Positions 33,791 to 45,731 are shown, counted from the stretch's first letter. The stretch is 64,000 nucleotides of DNA from Rhodamnia argentea (GCF_020921035.1 NC_063151.1:27658934-27722933); one strand, 5' to 3'. The notes: a model not told the origin generated them from the letters alone. Program-made: numbers and translations.

Positions 33791-35991
33791 TTGTTTTTGT
33801 GTAGGGACTCCATTTCCTCCTCCATAGATGCCCTCCATTGAGGAGCATCGCTAGAATCACAAGCTTCCCGATATGAACAAGGCTGCCCCTCTTCAGTGAT
33901 GCAAGCATAAGTCGTCACATAATCATTTAGCCAAATTGGAGGTCTAGTAGTCCTCCTAGGAGGTCCTTGGTCACACCGAGTTTCAATATTAGTTTTGTCT
34001 ATATGCTCTCTATCAGTTTCATCTCCAGTAGCTTCATCTGTATAAGTCAAATGTTCTTTAGATTGATTTTGAACTTCGCTTGATGATTCAAGTTCAAATA
34101 TTTGTGGTTGCTCAACATTTGGCATCTCTTTGTCTTTCTACAATGAATCTTCATTGAAGAAGACATCTCGGCTAATAACGACTTTGCGGGTAGTAGGATC
34201 CCACAATCTGTACCCCTTTACACCTTCCGCATAGCCAAGAAAAATACCCTTTCTGGACCTTGCTTCAAGCTTAGTCCTTTGTTCTTTAGGAACCCACATA
34301 TAAGTATTACAACCAAAAGTACGGAGGAAAGAATAGTCAATTGGTTTTCCGGACCATATCTCTTCCGGAATCTGTCCATTAAGAGCCGTTGTTGGGGAAC
34401 GATTTACTATGTAACATGCCGTACATACAGCTTCAGCCCAAAAACTCTAATTCATACCAGCACAGCTCAACATACTTCGAACACAATCCATTAGCGTACG
34501 ATTCATACGCTTAGCCACTCCATTTTGCTGTGGAGTTCCGAGAACCGTGAAGTGTCTTTTAATGCCATGCTCGTTGCAAAAATCTAAGAATTCTTGCGAC
34601 ATATATTCTCCTCCATTATCGGTTCTCAAACACTTTATTTTTGTTCCTTTTTTATTTTCCACCAATGCTTTAAACTTCTTAAAAGAAGCAAAATCATCAC
34701 TTTTCTTTTTAAGGATGTAAATCCAAACTTTTATGGAAAGATCGTCAAGAAATGAAATAAAATATTTGGCACCACCCAAAGACTCATCAAGAGACTCCCA
34801 AGTATCAGAATGTATCAAGTCTAAAATATTCTGACTTCTTGCTTTCGAACGAACAAAAGGAGTTCTATGAAATTTTCCGAATAGGCAATCTTCACAAAAG
34901 TCTAAATTAATAGTCTTTAAACCAGGAAGAAGACCACGATCAAGAAGTACCTTTAGTCCCCGCATGCTCATGTGTCCCAAACGCCCGTGCTAGATAGTTG
35001 CCGACTCTGTCACAGCATTGGCGACTATGGCTTCACTAACTATGGTCACTCCAATGAGCCCGTATAAACCACCTACCAATTCTCCTTTCGCCATGATAAG
35101 TGCTCCTTTGACGATCTTAGATCGTCTCATTTCCAGAGTAATCTTATAGCCATTTTCATCAAACTTTCTCAACGATAGTAGACTTTTCCGCAGATCCGGT
35201 ACATGTCGTACACCCGATATTATATGCACGATGCCATCAAACATGGTAACACGAACATCTCCAATCCCCACAACATGACATGAGTTATCATTGCCCATGT
35301 ATACCGTACCTCCATCACATGATTGATATGTATGAAACCAGTCTCGATGTGGTGTCATATGGAAAAAAGCGCCCGAATCCAAAATCCATTGATATTACAC
35401 GCTCTTTATTGAATCTACGGACATCACCTCGCCATCTTCGGATAAGTCTGTATTTACAACGATGTTTCCTTGGGAACTTGTCAATGATGATGCATTTTTA
35501 GAATCGGATTTGAAATTTTGTTGATTCTCCTTGGATTTACAATCTTTACGCATGTGACCCATCTGTCCACATTTTCAACAAGGACCCAACGTTCGCCTCT
35601 TTGACTTGGACCTTAACTGCTTTCTCCCACTAGAACCTTTGTCCATGGATCTTCCCCTAGCCATCATAGCATTACCAGAAGTGCTCTCGAGAGTTTTTCT
35701 ACGAGACTCTTCCGTCAGCAATGTAGCAATAATCGAATCCATGTCAAGATCTACTCCAATACTAAGATTCATGATCAAGGAATCCCATGTATCGAGCATA
35801 GAACACGTAAGAAGTGTTACCTTCTCGTCATCCTCAATTTTGACGCCGATGGAAGTCAATTTGCTTAACAGGGTGTTGAATCTGTTCGTGTGCTCTTGGA
35901 AAGAGGAGCCTTCCTTCATCTTTAAGCTGTATAATTGTCGCCGAAGAAAAATTTTGTTTGACATTGTTTTCCCTTCGTAGAGATTCTTCAA
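33784..35991 (-). pseudogene. Right-arm copia gag C-terminus, protease and integrase
   Basis: From right to left: gag C-terminal half (MSNKIFLRRQLYSLK to SGRKQLRSKSK), the zinc knuckle with the same TGA as the left arm (35575-35577), protease (ILDSGAFFHMTPHRD), the GAG-pre-integrase GHMSMRGLKVLLDRG, the integrase with TDNGGEYMSQEF and TPQQNGVAKRMNR, the shared stop at 34447-34449, and the linker ending APQWRASMEEEMESLHKN. This arm has fewer stops than the left one and runs on into the RT segment. Confidence 0.9.
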
Positions 35992-36173
35992 TTTGTCCTA
36001 CAAACCTTTGGCAGTAGTTTGATCAGAGACATTGAAGAGGACAGAATCATCTAATGCCAGAAGTAGATCCGCCATTGCCGTTTGATCTTTCTGTACAAAA
36101 TACTCATCTTTCATCTTTGCCGGCAAGAGCAACTACACAGCCCTCTTTCACCAACATTGCTTGCATTTTCAGC

Positions 36174-36616
36174 GGCTAAAGTACACTAGAAGTGCCAAAA
36201 CTTGTGTACGGCGCTCACTTTAGTGACAAAACTTTCAAAATGATCACTTAAGTGCCAACTTTTTTAAAAAAACGATCACTTAAGTGCTAACTTCGTTTAA
36301 AAACGATCACTTCAGTGCCAACTTCAATTTGAGCCGACGTGGCTTGTTGAAAATCCGACATGTGCTATTTTTTTTATTAATATTTGAGCCGACGTGGCTC
36401 GGTGGAGTTGACATTGAAGTGATCGTTTTTTTAAAAAATTGGCACTTAAAGGATTGTTTTTAAAAAAAAAATTGACACTTAAGTGATCGTTTTGAAAGTT
36501 TTGGCACTAAAGTGATCGTTTTTCAAAAAATTTGGTACTTAAGTGATCGTTTTGAAAGTTTTGATACTAAAGTGAGCGCCATACACAAGTTTTGGCACTT
36601 GTAGTGTACTTAAGCC
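36174..36616. mobile_element. MULE-like non-autonomous element nested in copia gag
   Basis: Length 443 bp with long inverted ends: left GGCTAAAGTACACTAGAAGT, right on the minus strand GGGCTTAAGTACACTACAAG, matching for over 80 bases. The target duplication CATTTTCAGC is at 36164-36173 and 36617-36626; 9-10 bp is typical of Mutator-like elements. Inside are repeats of 'gatcacttaagtgcca'. The left copia arm (29888-29906) has the uninterrupted site. A relative lies at about 60653-61556. Confidence 0.88.
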
Positions 36617-36694
36617 CATTTTCAGCTTCCACAATGGATAATTGGATCCATTGAATTTTGGCACCTCGAACTTTGTAGAAGTCGACGTGGCCAT
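36617..36694 (-). pseudogene. Right-arm copia gag start
   Basis: The gag start codon is at 36692-36694 (MATST-type, cognate of the left arm's MATRTST), and the frame runs to the nested MULE-like element at 36616; the continuation lies on its other side from 36163 down to 35992, with stops. Confidence 0.75.
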
Positions 36695-36752
36695 CGCACA
36701 AAGCTGAAACACATATGTTGATCATGTGTGGCACAGGCTTCTCGAACCTTCA

Positions 36753-36764
36753 ACTCTGATACCA
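36753..36764 (-). other. Primer-binding site of the right copia arm
   Basis: On the minus strand TGGTATCAGAGT, one base different from the left PBS, two bases after the right LTR. Confidence 0.9.
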
Positions 36765-36766
36765 CT

Positions 36767-37239
36767 TGTTGATATAATTCTTCACACGTAATCAATGCTT
36801 GCGTTGGATAAAACGATAAACAAGACAAGTGCAACAAAGTAAAGATGGAGAGACACAGATTTACGTGATTCGACAAGTTGGCCTGTCTACATCCACGGGG
36901 CAATTACACGGAACTCTCTTTGATGACCAGGAAAAATTACAACGCACACCTCTTAACACGGCAAACATCAAACAGTGGGTCGCACTCTCAACAGCGAACC
37001 TTTCTATAGTACAACTCTCACAACCCAGAGATATTGCACACCCAAGATTCCCTTCACAAGAGATCCGAGACCAACAAACACCATTGACGCAAATCGCAGA
37101 GCAGAATACAGAGAAAAACTCCCAAAGCTAAAAAACTTACACATGTTTTCCTTTTCTCTCTCCTAAACGTGGGTGGTTACACACACAAAAGTAGTGGAGG
37201 GGTGTCATTGGCAGTAGCCCCTATTTTTCTGTTGTTACA
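36767..37239 (-). repeat. Right copia LTR (5' LTR orientation on the minus strand)
   Basis: On the minus strand it starts TGTAACAACAG at 37239 and ends TATATCAACA at 36767. It is collinear with the left LTR with scattered substitutions. It is the 5' LTR of the minus-strand arm, not a 3' LTR of the plus-strand one, as the adjacent PBS proves. Confidence 0.88.
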
Positions 37240-38694
37240 GTTAGGACAAAAATTATCGCCAAGTTGCTGGGGCGGGAACATGCATGATGTCCTATTATAT
37301 TTGCAACGGAAGCCTTCATCATCATCTTTTTAAGGAAAATTGCAATGGGAGGCTGAGTATTCTTGATTGAAAACTAGATACCAGAGGGTAGGTCTAACTA
37401 CTGCAATTTGTCTTCATTAGCACGGTGCATTTGCTTGACAATGCCAAAACACGATTGTGAATTTTTGCTTTACATGTACGTCAATATCACAAGATTTTCA
37501 GGTGACAGTTTCATGTATCCATGTTAAAACGCCCCTTAGGTAACTTTTTACAAGAGCTCGATTTGTGTTAATGAATTATCATAGTTAACTGGAGGTCGGT
37601 AATTTTGAGATTATGGATGGTCCGACAATTCAATTCCAAAGTAGCATGGACCACAAGTAAAATATTTGAACATTGTGTCCATGACTAACGATTCATAGAA
37701 ATAATTAAGAGATTGATTCACAAAGTACATTGTGATTGAATTCTTAAATATTTTTCATGTGACACTCAACTCGTTAAAACTTATATATAGGTTCTGATCA
37801 TGTGAACTTTACATATAAATCTACGTTCCCCATGAGAAGAAAAGGTCAATTCTCTTTCAACATTTTGTTGTTCCCGGGTACTACATCATCTACCGACAAT
37901 ACCAAACGTCGATCGCGTCTTCAGCTTCAATTTTCTAGTAATCTAAAAGATTCAATTGTGTAGCTCTTTACTAACCAACAATTGATTTAAGCACATGATG
38001 GAACACGAACACGATGAACGAAAAGCGCCCCTTGCTCTCTTTCACTTAAAAAGAAGAAGAAAGCAGCTTCGTGGACGTATAAATTTTTAGTCGACTGCAC
38101 AAAGTTTGGCAAGAATTGTACCGCAAGGGATAAAATATTATATAGTTGACATAGATCTAAATTGAACCAAAGAATATATAGCACTAGGTTCCAACTCCCG
38201 AATGACTCTCCCCCAAGTAATCGGCGAAGCACGTAACCAAATCATTACCCAATTTGCACATGCGACTTTGGAGGAATATTTCCAATGATGCCATGTGAAT
38301 TATTACCATTAGATGAACATAACATATATTAACCAGCTCTAGGAATATTTTATAAACAAATACTTTGCAGAGCATTCAACTGAAGAGAGAGAGTGCGACG
38401 AGAAAGTTCCAATTGAGAGCATGAAGTGGGACCATGGATCTTGTCTCAAATAGTAGTAGGAAATATTCAATAACTCTAATCATTCTCCATATCACTAATG
38501 TTATTCATTTGTGTTTGGACCCTACTAGCATAATAGTTTGACAAGTGGGATATTAGGCATAAGATTAGATATGGATTCCGTCAAGATTGCTAAATATTTT
38601 TTGACATTCATAACACTTGCGATTGATATTGCACCATTATACTGTTACATTGTTAGCTTTTCAAATCCCCTTATGTTTATAGGTAGTTATGTAC
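37240..38694. other. AT-rich spacer right of the copia palindrome
   Basis: No gene or repeat recognised. Small open frames (up to 81 residues) are of random type. Confidence 0.45.
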
Positions 38695-39200
38695 TCAATG
38701 TACAAACATTTCATCTGTGACCCACGCTAACTTGAAATGAATGGTTGCCCCGCCCATAATATCGAAATCCCGGACCTCCAATTAACTATGGTAATTCATT
38801 ATTAACAAATTGAGCTCTCGTAAAAAAACTACCCACGTCAAGAGGTATTTTAATATGAGAATGTGAAACAGTCACAAAAAATGTTGTAGTATTCCCATCT
38901 ATGGAGAACGAAAATTCACAAATGTCTTTTAGCATCACCAATAATTACAAACGGCTCAATACAGTGTAGCAATCAAGAAAAGCATAACCTTCTCGAACTT
39001 TATGTCCGGGTAACTTGTATGCTTGTTAGTATTATCTCTTCAAACTTAATCGAATATAACTGAAACCATATAAATTAAATTAAAAAAAAACATTTTTTTT
39101 AATGACCCTAGGAATTAGAAAATGTCCTCAAATGAAACTAACTAGCCGCTATGTATATCGTTATTAATTAGTGACTTGTGTGTAGTTGGTCTCCTTATCT
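38695..39200. repeat. Copy A of a duplicated segment (partner at about 42800-43360)
   Basis: Shares with 42800-43360 an ordered series of similar phrases, including 'ccaattaactatggtaattcatta', 'cggctcaatacagtgt', 'ggtaacttgt' and 'aggaattagaaaatgtcctcaaatgaaa' versions. Divergence and small indels are considerable, so it is an old duplication. Confidence 0.65.
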
Positions 39201-39739
39201 GCTATTGGGTTTACAGATAAATTATTAGTTGGGGGCACAAATCGGGGGTTCAGCCATGAGTTAATTCAACGAGTCAAGTTTAAGTTGACCTGTTTGCGTC
39301 CTTCTTTAAAAGAAATAGACATAATCAAAGCATGAATGTTGGTAATTAGTGCAATTCAAATTAATGAAGTCGATCTAGAATGACTTTTATTATTTAAGTA
39401 TCCGACTTTTGTAATTGGACTTCTATTTAGCCAAAAAAAATATATTTAACTTTTCAAACTATACAAATATAGACATGTAAAATCATACATGGTATTTTAA
39501 AATTTAATCTTTTAAAAATCTTGAATTTTGAAAGGAAAGTTAAATGTACGAAAAATTATCTTACATGCCCGTGACATTACAAGCTCTGTATGTACGTCAA
39601 TTAAAGTGTTTGCTGCACGTGCATTGTTTCTTTCCCTTACCTAGAACTCAATTTCCTTTTATTGTTTCATCAGAATAATATAAATGGCAAGTGGATCTTT
39701 CATGAAATATGAGTGATCACGAGTACTTCGTTATTGGGA

Positions 39740-39860
39740 GAAAAATGACGAGCGCTTAGTCATAGCATATCCCATTGTATAAAGTCTCAAAAACTGGCAT
39801 GGGTGTCTTCATGAACCAAAGTTCCGCCTCGACTCAGACAGAAACATTCATCAACAACTG
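39740..39860 (+). pseudogene. Relic of the DUF247 gene's 5' flank
   Basis: The stretch with TATAAAGTCTCAAAAACTGG, then 'gggtgtcttc' and 'tcgactcagacagaaac', matches the sequence just upstream of the DUF247 start codon (about 45680-45810). The coding part that should follow is absent. It is probably the remains of a second DUF247 copy. Confidence 0.6.
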
Positions 39861-40219
39861 TTTCCTGGAATGTTCAAGTCGATAATGACGTAAGGCAAGT
39901 ATGTCATATTTCCTCCAAGAATGACAATACATATGCTTGGAGGAAGCTTCTCGGGGCAAAATCTGTCCTTAAACCGCATGTCAGACGTATTACTGGAGAT
40001 GGACAGCATCTAATGGAATGATCCTTCGCATATAAGTTAGTACAAATGAGCTCAGTGATAAGTTAACGAAAGGGCGTTGCGAACATAAGAAGGTATGTTC
40101 AAATCAGAAGGAAATCCAATTACAATAGGTTCGAAGTAGGATGAGCAAAGAGGATTTGTTCAGTAACACAAGAAAAGATTTCTATGCTAACTCGAAGTTG
40201 AACGGTTGGACCACACATG

Positions 40220-41335
40220 GTATCAAGGGAAAATTACAAAAAAAGTCATAAACGTATTGTAATTGTGTCAATTTAGTTCTCAACTTTTTCTTCTTTTGCC
40301 AATATTTAGTCATGAACCTTTTGAATTGTGTTAATTCGATCCATTTTGTTGGCCGGCGCGGACGTGGATAATTTTTAACAATACTTTAATATATATTTTT
40401 TTCTCTCTTTTTTTCCTTCCTACTCCTACTGTCACAGGTGAGGGCTTCGCGGTCGTGGGTGAGGCCGCCTTGCCTTTGCCCATGGTCGGCGAGGCCTTCG
40501 CAGCCCTCATTTAGTGGCCGACGATAGGGGTGAGGGGTTCTCGGTCCGGTCCGGTCCGGTTCCCCTTAAGAACTGGAAACCGGAGAACTCGCAACCGGAC
40601 CGGTGGTCCCGGCTCCCGGGCCGTTCAATGAGACTAGTAATAAACCGTAGAATTTTCATTTTCTGACCTAAGTTGCAGCTCATTGCCACCATGGATGGAT
40701 CGTTGGATTTAAATCATAGCTAATAACACCCGCTCGAATGAGACCGTGATCACAGGACAATGAGATGCAAGTTGCATTTAAAGCCGAAGTTATCAACATA
40801 TTTTGCAACCGAGGTCAAGGAGGTTCCAAATTATCTAGCTTTGACAAAAAATCTGGCTATATAATTGATTTGGAGAAGGTTATATCCACTTGCATGATTT
40901 TTCATCAGTATAATGCGAGAAGAGAAGCAAAATGGGCGTAGTGAATCTAGAGTAGTAGAGTGGGAACAGAAACTCAGTGAAGAGAACATGGTAGTCAGCT
41001 CAGCAAAGCTACGCGTTGATTGACAGTAGAAAAAGATGACAACACAGTAGTGTCATCTCTCTCACGATCTACGTTACATTTAAAAATTAAAAAAATTAAA
41101 ATCGATCGGTCCGGTTTGGGGGGTCTGGTCCAATCCTGTACCCATGGAACCGGGAACTAGATCGCCCGAATACCGGTTCCATTTTTAAGAACCGGGAACT
41201 AGATCGCCCGAATACCGATTCCATTTTTAAGAACCGGGAATCAGACCACCAACCTCTAGAATTGGGAACCGGACCACTGGTCCAAGCGGTTCCCGGTCCG
41301 GGCAGTTCCTCGTTCTTCACCAACACTTTAGTGTC
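40220..41335. mobile_element. GC-core repeat half with an inner 'CCGGTTC' element
   Basis: The left part (40220-40520) is one arm and core of a GC-core element ('attgtaattgtgtcaattta', then GAGGCC words). At about 40527 it changes to an inner element whose left end has GTGAGGGGTTCTCGGTCCGG and whose right end (to about 41330) has GAACCGG/CCGGTTCC words, inverted to the left. The middle, 40640-41090, has no recognised feature. No coding capacity. Confidence 0.5.
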
Positions 41336-41390
41336 TTTATTCATAGAGATCTAGCACCCCCGTCTACTTCGCGGACCTTCCTCTCCAGAA

Positions 41391-41830
41391 TTGTTTTCTT
41401 CTAATCTCGATGAAGGTCCTTCTGGCGATAACACCTTGGCAACTTTTGACGTGGCTGCCCCATCCGCGGAGTCTGCACCATCGCACATTCTATCATCCTC
41501 AGTCTGCCGTTCCACCAGAATTAGTCAACTTTCTATTGAACTTCGTGATTACCATTCTTATTTTACTATTGTTTCCTTTCCTGGACCTCGCACATATAGG
41601 GAAATTAGTATTGGTCCCCCTTGGCAGAAAGGAATAACAGATGAGTTGAAGGCATTACACAAATCCCATACATGAGATTTGATTGATATGCCTCCTAGTA
41701 AGTCTGATGTAGGTTGTAAATGGGTATATAAGATTAAAACAAAGGCAAATGGTACCGTGGACCATTACAAAGCTCGGATAGTAGAGAAATGCTTTGCTCA
41801 AGTATACAGAATTAACTATGAATTAACAAA
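41391..41830 (+). pseudogene. Ty1/copia polyprotein fragment (integrase/RT junction)
   Basis: The frame reads SVCRSTRISQLSIELRDYH, the typical linker ahead of RT, then GPPWQKGITDELKALHKSHT, a stop, and GCKWVYKIKTKANGTVDHYK, the RT start, ending near CFAQVYRINYE. It belongs to a different copia family from the palindrome and is cut at both ends. Confidence 0.82.
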
Positions 41831-41839
41831 GACCTCTTT

Positions 41840-42200
41840 ATGTCTTGCAACGTAGCTTGAACACGAACTGGCACAGCCAAGATCACCATCTTAACAACTC
41901 GTGAAAGCTGAGGAGCAACATGATCATGTAAAACTGCATTCCTCTCTATCCAAATTTAGTAGATGGCACCATGCCACATGAGCTTCCATATGATTGACGG
42001 TAAAGATCTCCCTTTGGCAGCTGCATTAACTCTCAAAATCTGCATCCCAATCTCCAACATCCCTACAAACTCCAACCGACCCCAGCAGAGAGCTCGAGAC
42101 TACCTTTGAGAAAACACACTCAGGGACACATGTTTCTTCGACCCGGGAAGAGAAGGGCATAAAACCCACTTAGCATCAATGGAACACCACCTCTTCATCC
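41840..42200 (-). pseudogene. LINE (non-LTR) C-terminal fragment, zf-RVT type
   Basis: Read on the minus strand: AAAKGRSLPSIIWKLMWH, a stop, then IWIERNAVLHDHVAPQLSR. This is like the zinc-binding domain at the end of plant LINE reverse transcriptases (W.L.W..AIY.IW.ERN pattern). It abuts the copia fragment tail to tail. Confidence 0.65.
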
Positions 42201-42799
42201 TATCAAAGGTTCGTATAACCTGTTCAAGATAGGGAGCCAAGCCCTAAAGCTGAATTGAGGAAGGTTTTCATTAAAACATATGGCTGGATGCCAAGAGGAT
42301 TTAGATTTTTTATTCTTAACCAACTCTCAAGCATCAGCCTGAGTAAAGCGTGCAGATCAATTGCCCGTAAAAATAACTCTATCCTCAAAAGAGCAGCGCA
42401 CGGACGAGATGGTATCACGTATAGCTGCTGTTTGAATCTGCGCCAACAAACCGAAGCAGACCAAGTTTTGGATTATGGGTGGCCGCACCGGGTGATGACG
42501 GTCCAACAATGACGTATGCAGGTTACAATCGAGCTGAATACTCCACAAAACAATTGCTTACGATTAGTCCTACAGCTCGTTATACATGTTAAGTTAACCT
42601 GATGGCATTGATTAACATGGAACAGATGACATTATATTGTTTACTTCAAATGACTTGTTCACTTATAATAATTATCCATTTATTGTGTTTTTTTGAGTTA
42701 ACCTTGAATGATTAACATGGACTAGATTTGATTACTTGAATAAATCATTATATCAGTGATATTATTCCTTTCTGTCTATTGGTGGTCTTGGGGTCGATG
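42201..42799. other. Spacer without recognised genes
   Basis: May contain more of the LINE remnant at 42200-42540 (minus-strand frames), but nothing beyond that can be supported. Confidence 0.35.
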
Positions 42800-43360
42800 T
42801 ACAGATATTTTACCCGCAACCCTTGTTAATATAAATCATTATATTACTAAAAGTGGAACGGTCAGACCACACATAATGTCAAAAACCCCGACTTCTAATT
42901 AGCTATTGTAATCCATTGTTGAAAAGTTGAGTTCTTGTAAAAAGTTACCCAAGTCAAGTGGTATTTTAAAAAGGTACGTGAAACTACCACCAATACCATA
43001 TTTATCAGAATTCTCTAAAGTATTTTAGCATTATAAAGTCAACATGCGAATAAAACAAATTCGCGGTAGTTACAAGCGGCTCAATACAATGTCGCAACCA
43101 TTGACAAAAAAAAAACAAACAGTGTCGCAATCGAGAAAACCCTAACCTTCTAGCAAATATACATTAGTGGAACCTTTAATTTTTATTGACCATTATGTCC
43201 AGGTGACTTGTTCTCCCATCAAAATAAATCAAATTGAAGGGAAACGTTTATCGATGACCTACGTGTAAAATAAATTCCAATAAGAAAATAGCATCATGTT
43301 TTTAATTGACCATAGGAATTGAAAAAAGGTCTTCAAATGAAATCAATTGGCCTAATTACA
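42800..43360. repeat. Copy A' of the duplicated segment (partner at 38695-39200)
   Basis: Counterpart of copy A upstream. It lies 2.5-3 kb before the DUF247 gene; copy A lies in the same order before the DUF247 relic, so a whole block was once duplicated. The 570 bases that follow (43361-43930) include an A tract at 43499-43516 and no gene. Confidence 0.65.
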
Positions 43361-43929
43361 CTCCTTCTAGCTTCCAGGTCATACGAGACTAATGCTGATC
43401 ATTTGTGTAATGCGTGCGAATTTGGCCATGATTAGTTGTCTCCATCTTTAGCCCTAACTGGTCCTCTTTAGTGACACTATTGCAATAGATCATAACCAAA
43501 AAAAAAAAAAAAAAAAGCAAATTCCAAGTCCAACACGTTTTATAGAGGGATTTGAGAACTCGGTGCAGTTTACTAAAGGTATGATCTCAACCAGAAAAAG
43601 AGTCCATTCTTTTTACCATGTAAACCAAACCTGCATTTATATGTGGATGATTCCGCTTCTGTGTTTTCTAAAGAACAGGGTTTTTCTTTTCTTCCACACC
43701 GGTGGATTTCGGTAAGAGATGGTAAATGTCAAATAACGGCTGATAAAATGAATTATCGGTAATGTTATTCCCCGGTTGCTTATGCGTAACTTATCAGAAC
43801 TTTCATGAATTTACCAACTCCTTCGATAGTTTACTAATTATTGGGTTTTGTTATCTTCTACCATATTTTATTTACTTATCAAAGCCATAGATTGATTTAC
43901 GATTCTGCTCTTAAAAAACTTATCTACTT

Positions 43930-45400
43930 TTTTTGGGAAAATTGTCCAAAAAGATTTAGACTTATTGCATTCTTGATAATGCAGTCCTAAACATTTTCAC
44001 CTTTTACAAGTGGAATCATATTGGCCGGAAATCGCTAACGTGGACGCTGGCTGTCTAGCATCACCGACATCAACGTGGATAATTTTTAATGTTATTTTAA
44101 TATTTTTTTGAATTTTTTAATTATTTTTTCCTTTTTTTCTTGCCTTTTCTCATCGGCCGGCGAGGGTCGTGGGGTCCTCACGGCTAGGCGAGGCCTCCTA
44201 GCAAGAGAGGCAACACCTCGTCGGTTGTTGCGAGGGCAAGATGGTCGTGGCCCTCGTCCCCTCACCCCGACCTTTAGGATTGAGCATGGTCCGGCTAGGT
44301 GGTTCCCATCGTGGAACTAGGAACCGCCCATTAAGGCTCGGTTCTGAAAAATTACAACCGAGGCCATCCCGTTGGTTCCATAGATCCTTCCGGAACTAGA
44401 CCAAACCATCGGTCCAGTTTTTGGTGGATCCATGAAATCGGAACCCAATCCCTATAAAATTACATTCATTGATTGATATCATGGTGAACCTAGTTTTCTA
44501 TGTGTGTACTTCTTTGCAAGGAAAAATATAAGAATAATAAAGAAATCTGCATGAGAGTCTTACTTATCCAACACTAAATGATACTGTGATTTTAGGATGA
44601 GTCAACCAAAATAGAATATACGCATCAATGCTTAGTAGCTGTGACTGGATGTTCTAAGAGATGCATTTGTGAGCGAATGGCAAGAGGAATTTAGAAAAAT
44701 CAAGAACCAAGTAGGACATGTAACTCTCACGGAGACACTCATGAGGTGTGCAAGAAAGACTGTAGGGCAAATGGCAGCACCTTGATGTGTGTTCGATTTT
44801 GAGGAACATGAGATTCAAGTAGGACTGTAGGGGTAAAGTGCAAAATGCAAGCGAGAAAGACTCACTTTCACTAAAAGTGAGCTGGAATTTTTTTATATAT
44901 ATATCAATCCAATTTGGGTGGGCGGTTTCACACTTGGAATCGGGAACCGGACTAGTTCTCACCGGTTCTAGTAAATTGAAATCTGGAACCGGACCGGTTC
45001 CAATGGGAAATGCCGGTTCTAGGTTAGTATCGTCCAATTTCGGGCGGTTCCTTCACACAACCCCGTCGGTCGTAATGGCCTCCCTCACGGTTGGCAAGGC
45101 ATAGTGGCCCTTGTCAGCTGCCAGCGAGGGCCCAATGACCCTTGTTTGCCGCCGAGAAAAGAAAAACATAGAAAAAAGAAAGAAAGAAAAAGAAAATTAA
45201 CAAAAAAATTCAAAGATTATGAAAATATTATTAAAAATTATCCACGTTAACGTTGGTCATGCCACGTAGGATGGCCAATGTCCACTTTAGTGATTTTACA
45301 TCCAATATGACTCAATTGGCAAAAAGTAAAAATGTTTAAACTAAATTAGCAAACTAAAAAGTTTATGATTGAATTAGTAAAAGTGCATTAATTTTCTAAT
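43930..45400. mobile_element. GC-core element with TIRs and a nested 'GGTTCC' element
   Basis: The outer arms, 43930-44100 and 45230-45400, are inverted relatives ('cgtggataatttttaatgtt' against 'ttaaaaattatccacgttaac'). GC-rich cores lie at 44150-44270 and 45065-45150. Between them, about 44272-45065, sits a second element with GGTTCC/GAACCGG words at both ends and AT-rich DNA in the middle. No coding capacity. Confidence 0.65.
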
Positions 45401-45725
45401 TGATTTTAGTAACCAACCCTCATTTGAATCGGTTACAAATGTCTACTTATTCATTTTAAAATTAGAAATTTATTTGAAACAAAATTCATTTTGGACTTTT
45501 TTTTAATGATCGTCGTTTCAAGCCCTTATTTAAAATTTTCTTTAAATTATATATTTTCATGCACACACTCTCCTATTTTCATTTGTGGACAAAATTTTTG
45601 GTGGATGAAGTGAGCTCCCTCACATACGACAAAGACCTACTAGTTAGATTCTTCTTTTTTTTATGAAGACGTTTACTTTCATGAAATCTCAAGCTCAACT
45701 GCAATTCTCTGAAGCGGAAAATCTG

Positions 45726-45731
45726 TATAAA
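45726..45731 (+). promoter_or_regulatory. Likely TATA box of the DUF247 gene
   Basis: TATAAA about 100 bases upstream of the start codon, in a stretch also preserved in the relic at 39740-39860. The intervening leader of about 70 bases fits a plant transcript. Confidence 0.55.

Larger units (their letters stand above)
29267..37239. mobile_element. Ty1/copia retrotransposon rearranged into a large inverted repeat
   Basis: The left arm (29267 to about 32301, + strand) and right arm (about 33780 to 37239, - strand) are inverted copies of the 5' half of one copia family: 5' LTR, PBS, gag, protease and integrase up to the start of reverse transcriptase. The loop between them (about 32302-33780) holds RT and RNase H, in phase with the right arm only. 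No 3' LTR exists on either side. Outer ends are TG-type LTR starts (TGTAACGACAG and TGTAACAACAG). Flanking pentamers CATTT and GTTAG differ, so no TSD. Both arms share the same internal stop codons, so both stem from one already defective copy. A MULE-like element of 443 bp interrupts the right gag. Confidence 0.9.

Noticed and set aside
29267-37239. Reading the two outer LTRs as the 5' and 3' LTR of one normal element
   Set aside because: They are inverted, and each is followed inward by its own PBS and gag start, so both are 5' LTRs.
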